The notes below the pieces were generated by a model. That model was given only the letters and a program-made list of their open reading frames with translations, was not told the origin of the DNA and did not search any database. Below are positions 31,902-36,563 of a DNA stretch of 36,563 nt, piece after piece. The stretch comes from Nostoc sp. NOS(2021) (lineage in GTDB: Bacteria > Cyanobacteriota > Cyanobacteriia > Cyanobacteriales > Nostocaceae). The first letter of the stretch is position 1. Each line of letters begins with the position of its first letter. The translations under genes were made by a program, and so were the position numbers. The stretch is from assembly GCF_017115025.1 (NCBI RefSeq), contig NZ_JABXKM010000120.1:1-36563 (forward strand), written 5' to 3'.

Positions 31902-32099
31902 ATGATTGCTACGCTGATTGTAGCTTGGATAGTCTTCATAATATTGTGGAAATTGCTGAAAGCAACCCTGAGCAGTGCATTAACTCTTGCGGCAATCCTT
32001 GTTTTATTAAATATTAGTTTTGGCATTACTCCCCAAGATATTTGGCATTACGTAACGCAGTTTGCTCAAAATCTGTCGCACATCCAAAGTGGCAAGTAA
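31902..32099 (+). CDS. Small membrane protein, unknown function
   Basis: This 65-residue protein is mostly hydrophobic: LIVAWIVFIILWKLL and SALTLAAILVLLNISF form two membrane segments. A short tail TPQDIWHYVTQFAQNLSHI follows. AAGGAA is 9 bases before the ATG. It has the look of a conserved cyanobacterial single-gene unit. No motif allows a function. Confidence that it is real rests on the ribosome site and membrane pattern. Confidence 0.7.
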   Translation: MIATLIVAWIVFIILWKLLKATLSSALTLAAILVLLNISFGITPQDIWHYVTQFAQNLSHIQSGK

Positions 32100-32215
32100 A
32101 AATCTATACTTCACTTTTGCTAATTAAAGGTGAAGTATAAAATATGAAATGACAAAATTTTTAACTTTAACGCCAGTTGCGTCAAAGTTTCTGTGGTGTT
32201 TACAACCTTTATTGG

Positions 32216-32716
32216 TCAATTATTATTTAATGCTGAAATCTTAGCCAATGCATCCTTAACACTCGCCGGTAATTGACGCATAATCTTGCCTCTTTCGCGA
32301 TCTAAAGCAACTAAAGTCACCTTGGCAGTGACGTACAATTGTTGTCGATCAGTTGAGACAATGGCATAATCCCAATTGATGCGGACACCAGTCACCTCAG
32401 CCATGCGCGTTTTTACCACCACTGCCATACCCAATTGAATTGAACGGTGATAGCGCACAGACAGTTCTACAACTGGTAAATCACAACCTATAGCGACTAA
32501 ATCAGCAAATTCAATCCCTATAGATCGCAAGCATTCAATCCGTGCTTCTTCCATCCAAGCTAGATAAGAACCGTGCCAGACAAGACCGGCATAGTCAGTG
32601 TGGTGAGGTTGCACTCTGATCGGATATTCAAACCAATTCCCAAATTCATGACTTGATGGATTGTCAAGGGCGCTGGTTGGTGGTAGTTTTGGTTGACTGG
32701 GTTTTTCTTCTGACAT
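32216..32716 (-). CDS. 4-HBT/YbgC-type acyl-CoA thioesterase (hotdog fold)
   Basis: The hotdog domain begins at WFEYPIRVQPHHTDYAGLVWHGSYLAWMEEARIECLRSIG, where HTDYAGLVWH contains the catalytic Asp of the 4-hydroxybenzoyl-CoA thioesterase family. VVELSVRYHRSIQLG follows. These enzymes hydrolyse acyl-CoA thioesters. The first about 25 residues (SQPKLPPTSALDNPSSHEFG) are a low-complexity extension. I choose ATG 32716; GTG 32734 is an alternative, six codons longer. It is divergent from the TPR-CHAT gene, 117 bases away. Substrate is unknown. Confidence 0.88.
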   Translation of the reverse strand: MSEEKPSQPKLPPTSALDNPSSHEFGNWFEYPIRVQPHHTDYAGLVWHGSYLAWMEEARIECLRSIGIEFADLVAIGCDLPVVELSVRYHRSIQLGMAVVVKTRMAEVTGVRINWDYAIVSTDRQQLYVTAKVTLVALDRERGKIMRQLPASVKDALAKISALNNN

Positions 32717-32833
32717 CTTCAAGTTTCTCAGCACCTATAAATTTTCCAGATCATTGAATAGCATAAAAATTAATTGCGTTGCCGAACTTCTTGATTTAAT
32801 ATTTACACTTCCGAGTCTAGGGAGTGTTTTGTT

Positions 32834-34903
32834 ATGCAGCCTAATCTCCGGTATGTTGGTGTTGTTACTTTAACTCTACTTAGTTTACTAAGTTTTGGGA
32901 TGGCTTACCCAGAAAGTAACCAAGTAAGCACAAATGCAAAATTTAGGTACGACTCCAGAGAAAAAGCTCAAGCTTTACCCAAGAATAATCAGGTCTCAGA
33001 AATTGCAAGGCTTAACGAAGAAGCTATCAAAGAATTTGGGCAAGGTCAATCGAAAGAAGCGTTGCAGAGATTAGAAAAAGCATTAGCCATCAGCAGAGAA
33101 CTTGGAGAGCGCTCTTGGGAAGCGGTAACATTCAACAACATCGGCAGAATCTACCAAAGTCAAAAAAAGTATCCCGAAGCACTTCAATTTTATCAGCAAG
33201 CCCTATTAATTAACAAAGAACTTGGGGATCTCGTTCGACTTGGCAAAACCTACAGTAATATAGGTTACTTATTCGATATCCAAAACAAACCAGAGTTAGC
33301 AATTTTTTTCTATAAGCATTGCTTGATTAATCGTGAGAAAGCTCGCTTGAATCCATCAGCACTAAGTGCGCCACAACCAGATGCTTACAGCATAACTGTT
33401 AGCCAGACATATCGCCTGTTGGGTGAACGATTGCTGAAACAGGAACGTGTTGCGGAAGCACAAAAGACAATGGATTTACTCAAAGTTGAAGAACTAGAGG
33501 AATATCTTCAGAATGTGCCAGGTAATCAACGTACTGTCAAAGGTATTAATATAGCGGCAAGAGAAAAACCAATTAAACAAAAGTTGGATCAAACCTTGGA
33601 TAATGCTGTTGTGCTGGGTAAAGAACTGACAACACTACGGAAAATTTCTCCCAAAGAGCGATCGCTCGAACAGAAACAACGGATCGAGCAATTAGTCCTA
33701 AATCAACAGCAACTACTGGATAAATTTAACGAATTTATCAATAGTCCTTCAGTGAAAACACAGGTAGAGCAAATTAGCCGTACAGCTAGGCGGCAAAATT
33801 TGGATTTAGAGAGTCTCAACGAACTTCGCGATAATTTGGCGCGATTACCTCAAAAATCGGCACTACTCTACCCACTGATTTTAAAAGATAGTTTGGAATT
33901 AGTATTGGTAACTCCTGAATCCCCACCAATTCATCGCACCGTTGCTGTAAAACGTGAAAACCTCTATCAGACAATTGGTGCTTTTCGGCAAGCTTTAATC
34001 AATCCCAGTCGCAATATCAAACCACCTGCACGCCAATTGTATGACTGGCTAATTAAACCGATAGAAAAAGACCTGAAGCTATCAGGTACACAAACTCTGA
34101 TTTACGCTCCAGATGACCAGTTACGCTACATTCCTTTAACTGCTTTATATGATGGCAAAGAATGGCTAGTGCAACGCTTCAATGTGAATCACATTACATC
34201 TGCCAGCCTGACTAACTTAAACACCCCAAAACAATCTACTTTGCGGGTTTTAGCCGGTGCTTTTACTAAAGGTAATTATCAAATCAAAGTTGGTAATCGG
34301 CAGGTTGCTTTCGCTGGTTTGCCCTTTGCAAACCGGGAAGTGGAAAGTTTAGCAGCTGCGGTTCCTGAAACTAAGACACTTTTAGACGATGCCTTTAGCC
34401 CCAGAGTCGCTGTACCCCAAATGGATGATTATACAATTGTCCATTTAGCGACTCATGCAGCCTTTGTGGTGGGTAAACCAGAAGATTCGTTTATTTTATT
34501 CGGGAATGGCGATCGCGTGAACTTTAGAAATGTCGCCACTTGGTCACTCCCCCATGTAGATTTGGTAGTGTTGAGCGCCTGTGAAACCGGCTTGGGAGGC
34601 AAGTTGGGTAACGGTGAGGAAATTTTGGGCTTTGGCTATCAGATGCAACAAACCGGCGCTAGAGCCGCGATCGCCTCTTTGTGGTCTGTGGATGATGGTG
34701 GTACACAGGCAATCATGAGTGCTTTTTATGCTATCCTATCCACTGAGAATTTAACTAAAACTGAAGCTTTACGACAAGCTCAAATCTCATTAATTACTGG
34801 AGATTGGAAGTCCCTAAGTCACAATGTACCCCTAGCAGCAGTTAGTGACTTTAGTCATCCGTACTATTGGGCACCCTTTATTTTGATTGGCAATGGACTT
34901 TAG
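32834..34903 (+). CDS. Exported TPR-CHAT caspase-like protein
   Basis: The 689-residue protein has a signal-peptide-like N terminus (YVGVVTLTLLSLLSFGMAYP). About three TPR units lie between residues 50 and 170: RLNEEAIKEFGQGQSKEALQRL, AVTFNNIGRIYQSQKKYPEALQFYQQAL, TYSNIGYLFDIQNK. A coiled region (about 190-330) and a C-terminal CHAT domain (about 390-689) follow. CHAT is a caspase-like fold: His541 in HLATHAAF and Cys583 in VLSACETGLGG are the catalytic pair. The end GARAAIASLWSVDDGGTQAIMSAFY is typical. CHAT proteases act in HetF-type regulation, and in type III-E CRISPR as Craspase. Here there is no partner gene, so the role is unknown. A GTTTTGTT sequence precedes the ATG; no clear ribosome site. 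Confidence 0.9.
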   Translation: MQPNLRYVGVVTLTLLSLLSFGMAYPESNQVSTNAKFRYDSREKAQALPKNNQVSEIARLNEEAIKEFGQGQSKEALQRLEKALAISRELGERSWEAVTFNNIGRIYQSQKKYPEALQFYQQALLINKELGDLVRLGKTYSNIGYLFDIQNKPELAIFFYKHCLINREKARLNPSALSAPQPDAYSITVSQTYRLLGERLLKQERVAEAQKTMDLLKVEELEEYLQNVPGNQRTVKGINIAAREKPIKQKLDQTLDNAVVLGKELTTLRKISPKERSLEQKQRIEQLVLNQQQLLDKFNEFINSPSVKTQVEQISRTARRQNLDLESLNELRDNLARLPQKSALLYPLILKDSLELVLVTPESPPIHRTVAVKRENLYQTIGAFRQALINPSRNIKPPARQLYDWLIKPIEKDLKLSGTQTLIYAPDDQLRYIPLTALYDGKEWLVQRFNVNHITSASLTNLNTPKQSTLRVLAGAFTKGNYQIKVGNRQVAFAGLPFANREVESLAAAVPETKTLLDDAFSPRVAVPQMDDYTIVHLATHAAFVVGKPEDSFILFGNGDRVNFRNVATWSLPHVDLVVLSACETGLGGKLGNGEEILGFGYQMQQTGARAAIASLWSVDDGGTQAIMSAFYAILSTENLTKTEALRQAQISLITGDWKSLSHNVPLAAVSDFSHPYYWAPFILIGNGL

Positions 34904-34983
34904 GTGTTGATCGTTCCCCACCTTTGCCAGAGGATAGATTTTTCTTTTCTTGTGGCTGATGTGTCAGCTAGAAAATTCATTAA

Positions 34984-35017
34984 AAATTCATAATTCATAA
35001 TTGATAATTCATAATTG
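34984..35017. repeat. AATTCAT heptamer array, inverted partner of 35095-35130
   Basis: Roughly four AATTCAT/AATTGAT units in tandem. The reverse complement occurs at 35095-35130. Confidence 0.7.
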
Positions 35018-35094
35018 CGTTATATAAGTAGATTTAGACCCCAAGCAAAACTGGGTTGCTTGCTTGATAGTTGCAGGTTTTTTGACCTGTCTTT

Positions 35095-35130
35095 TAATTA
35101 TGAATTATGAATTATGAATTAGTAATTATG
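35095..35130. repeat. ATGAATT heptamer array, inverted partner of 34984-35017
   Basis: Units of ATGAATT in tandem, complementary to the upstream array. RNA across both could fold into a long hairpin with a ~77-base loop. Confidence 0.7.
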
Positions 35131-35343
35131 TTGATTGTGATTAGCAGTGCGTTTTACCACCTTCCAGCTAAAGGCTCAAAATCTGGCTCGTGAGGTTTTG
35201 GCAGATACAAAAAAATGTGCGATGAGCCAGCCACGAGCCAATCACTTAATGGTAATGGAGAATAGGTAAGAGCGATCGCTAACTAAGCCACCATTACCAA
35301 TTACCGATAATCAATTTTTAATTTGCGATCGACCTTTGGAACC

Positions 35344-35688
35344 TTAATACTTCTTGGCAAGAGTTTTAGAACCTGTATCAGTTTGCATAGATTGCTTGAC
35401 AAGATTAGCCAGCTCGTCTAGTTGGCTAATTGCCTCCGCACCTTCTAGCTTCATTAATTCGCGGTCATCCCGCATTTCCGTCCAAGTAATCCCGTAATCG
35501 GACACTAAAAACCGAATCAGGTGGTTATCACCCAAGCTAACCATAAACGATGCACTATTCATTTGGTCGCCACAGGTGTAACAGGACGCAAGATACCCGC
35601 GCCGCTCTAGTACAATCGCCAAGGCTTGCAGGTTCATTACCAAGTCTTGGACGAATTGTCGATGTTGATGTGCTAGTCTCAGAAACAC
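35344..35688 (-). CDS. DUF1815 family protein
   Basis: This 114-residue soluble protein has MFLRLAHQHRQFVQDLVMNLQALAIVLERRGY, SCYTCGDQMNSASFMVSLGDNHLIRFLVSDYGITWTEMRDDRE and matches DUF1815, a conserved family confined to cyanobacteria and of unknown function. It starts at GTG with GGAGG 6 bases upstream, a strong ribosome site. A CYTCG motif (two Cys) might bind metal or form a disulfide. It is alone on its strand. Confidence 0.88.
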   Translation of the reverse strand: MFLRLAHQHRQFVQDLVMNLQALAIVLERRGYLASCYTCGDQMNSASFMVSLGDNHLIRFLVSDYGITWTEMRDDRELMKLEGAEAISQLDELANLVKQSMQTDTGSKTLAKKY

Positions 35689-35746
35689 TTTTGTCCTCCA
35701 GACACCACAGTTGAGTCTCTTTTATATTTTCTTTAGATTTTCTCAT

Positions 35747-36563
35747 CCACTGTATTGTAAACTATTCATTACAATTACCAGACAGATGATATTGAGTCAT
35801 GTAATTGACTACCTTGTTTAGGGTAGTGGATCAGGCTTTTGAGCGCCGTATCAAACTATTCAGTTTGCAAATTCAAAATCTCGGACAGAATTGCTAAATT
35901 TAACTATATCTTTATACACTTCTGTCAGGATAGATTCTTAGAGGAAGCGATCCGCTTTAAGAGTAACTTAAATCTACCACTAGTCAACTACAGAAAAGCT
36001 ACATATTGCGTTTTTATAAGCCGTGTGTAGCCAAATTCACTGGTAGTAGAGGTCATAACGTAGTTTTGCATCGTTATAGTGTCTTTTGCTTAGATGTTTG
36101 ATCTGTTCTCTTTCTAACGTAGGTTCTGGTATAGACAAATGATTCCGTATACCAAATTCTTTCCTCCTCTAGATATAAAGTTGAGCACATAAGAGTGCGA
36201 ATTTGAGATTCAGTACTAAAAGCAGGTTAATTGTAGTCCTTTATACAAACTTTACATAATTAATAGAAAAGTCTGAGTGTAGAATCCACAATGGATAAAC
36301 TTAAGATTGACAATCCCTAAATTCAGGAGAGCAATGTTGCCATTTAGGCAATATTTTCAGATATAGCAGTTGCCAGGTAGCCATTGACATCAGCTAATCA
36401 TAAAACACTGACACCAAGAGACTTTTAACCCTGTTAAGAGTTCCCTATTAAGAGTTCCCTGCTATATAGTATATTTCGATTATTTATTCAAACTGAGTAA
36501 TAATTTTTTATTTATAGCAACGGACAAGAAGGTTAGGACATTAACTGATGATAAAACCTATAT
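35747..36563. other. Gene-free end of the window
   Basis: About 800 bases hold no supported gene. A 63-residue frame (35839-36030) has no coding character. A 10-codon frame with AGGAG 4 bases before its ATG lies near 36334-36366. A 14-bp tandem repeat lies at 36434-36460. The region may be the long leader of a gene beyond the window. Confidence 0.5.
36434..36460. repeat. 14-bp direct tandem repeat
   Basis: TTAAGAGTTCCCTA is followed at once by TTAAGAGTTCCCT. The function is unknown; it could be a pair of regulator half-sites. Confidence 0.7.

Larger units (their letters stand above)
34904..35343. other. Repeat-filled interval between the TPR-CHAT gene and DUF1815
   Basis: These 440 bases contain two arrays of AATTCAT/ATGAATT heptamers (34984-35017 and 35095-35130) facing each other. 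Between them lie AAAACTGGGTTGCTTGCTTG and AGGTTTTTTGACCT. No gene is supported. Confidence 0.6.

Noticed and set aside
35839..36030. 63-residue plus-strand frame near the window end.
   Set aside because: No ribosome binding site, no domain, and unusual composition; not supported as a gene.
36334..36366. 10-codon frame with a good ribosome site taken as a leader peptide gene.
   Set aside because: Too short to support by sequence alone; kept only as part of a finding.
1..36563. tRNA, rRNA and transposase genes.
   Set aside because: No cloverleaf, ribosomal RNA sequence or transposase motif was recognised anywhere in the window.

Overview
The window is a piece of a filamentous, heterocyst-type cyanobacterial chromosome, probably Nostoc-like. 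GCGATCGC palindromes (HIP1) recur throughout, inside genes as well as between them. Short heptamer repeats and small hairpin elements of the Nostoc kind fill many gaps. Several genes belong to cyanobacterial families (DUF1815, DUF3143, the aspartic-protease pair, TPR-CHAT). I assign this by pattern recognition only; no database search was possible.

Layout. At 1-2200 there is a small DUF4258/DUF2283 pair and an Rpn-family nuclease gene surrounded by extra copies of its own 3' end. At 2200-4840 lie a double-domain SagB-type oxidoreductase and an M28 metallopeptidase. At 5160-9760 is a chaperone cluster: dnaK, a zinc-finger-less dnaJ, an inserted Phd-type antitoxin gene on the opposite strand, a membrane-anchored J protein and a DUF3143 gene, closed by a good terminator. 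At 9900-11200 there are two A+T-rich paralogous small genes and a DUF2442/DUF4160 pair. At 11300-15220 is a conserved housekeeping block: lysA, cdaA and uppS on the minus strand, with rimI divergent. At 15700-18250 is clpC with a candidate promoter about 250 nt upstream and a strong terminator.

From 18300 to 22010 the DNA is accessory: a TPR gene, a degraded remnant, ParDE directly followed by HicBA, a DUF6888-like pseudogene overlapping a long DUF6887-like gene, and a two-gene unit with a clan AA aspartic protease. At 22270-27210 are three polytopic membrane proteins: a GT39-type glycosyltransferase, a four-domain EamA transporter and a PIG-V-like mannosyltransferase. At 27210-28510 is a gene-poor stretch full of inverted repeats. 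Then come dxr, a VapBC-like pair, a BrnTA pair whose toxin has lost its expected ATG, a small membrane protein, a hotdog thioesterase, an exported TPR-CHAT protease-like protein and DUF1815. The last 800 bases hold no gene I can support.

How it fits together: the core genes serve proteostasis (dnaK, dnaJ, clpC), isoprenoid and envelope precursor supply (dxr, uppS, lysA) and c-di-AMP signalling (cdaA). Between them sit about ten toxin-antitoxin or TA-like modules and many repeats. The most interesting spots are the Rpn gene with a free-standing copy of its C-terminal tail, the ParDE-HicBA array with an unusual N-terminal extension on HicB, the doubly interrupted DUF6888-like gene, the BrnT gene apparently starting at ATA, and the doubled EamA transporter.
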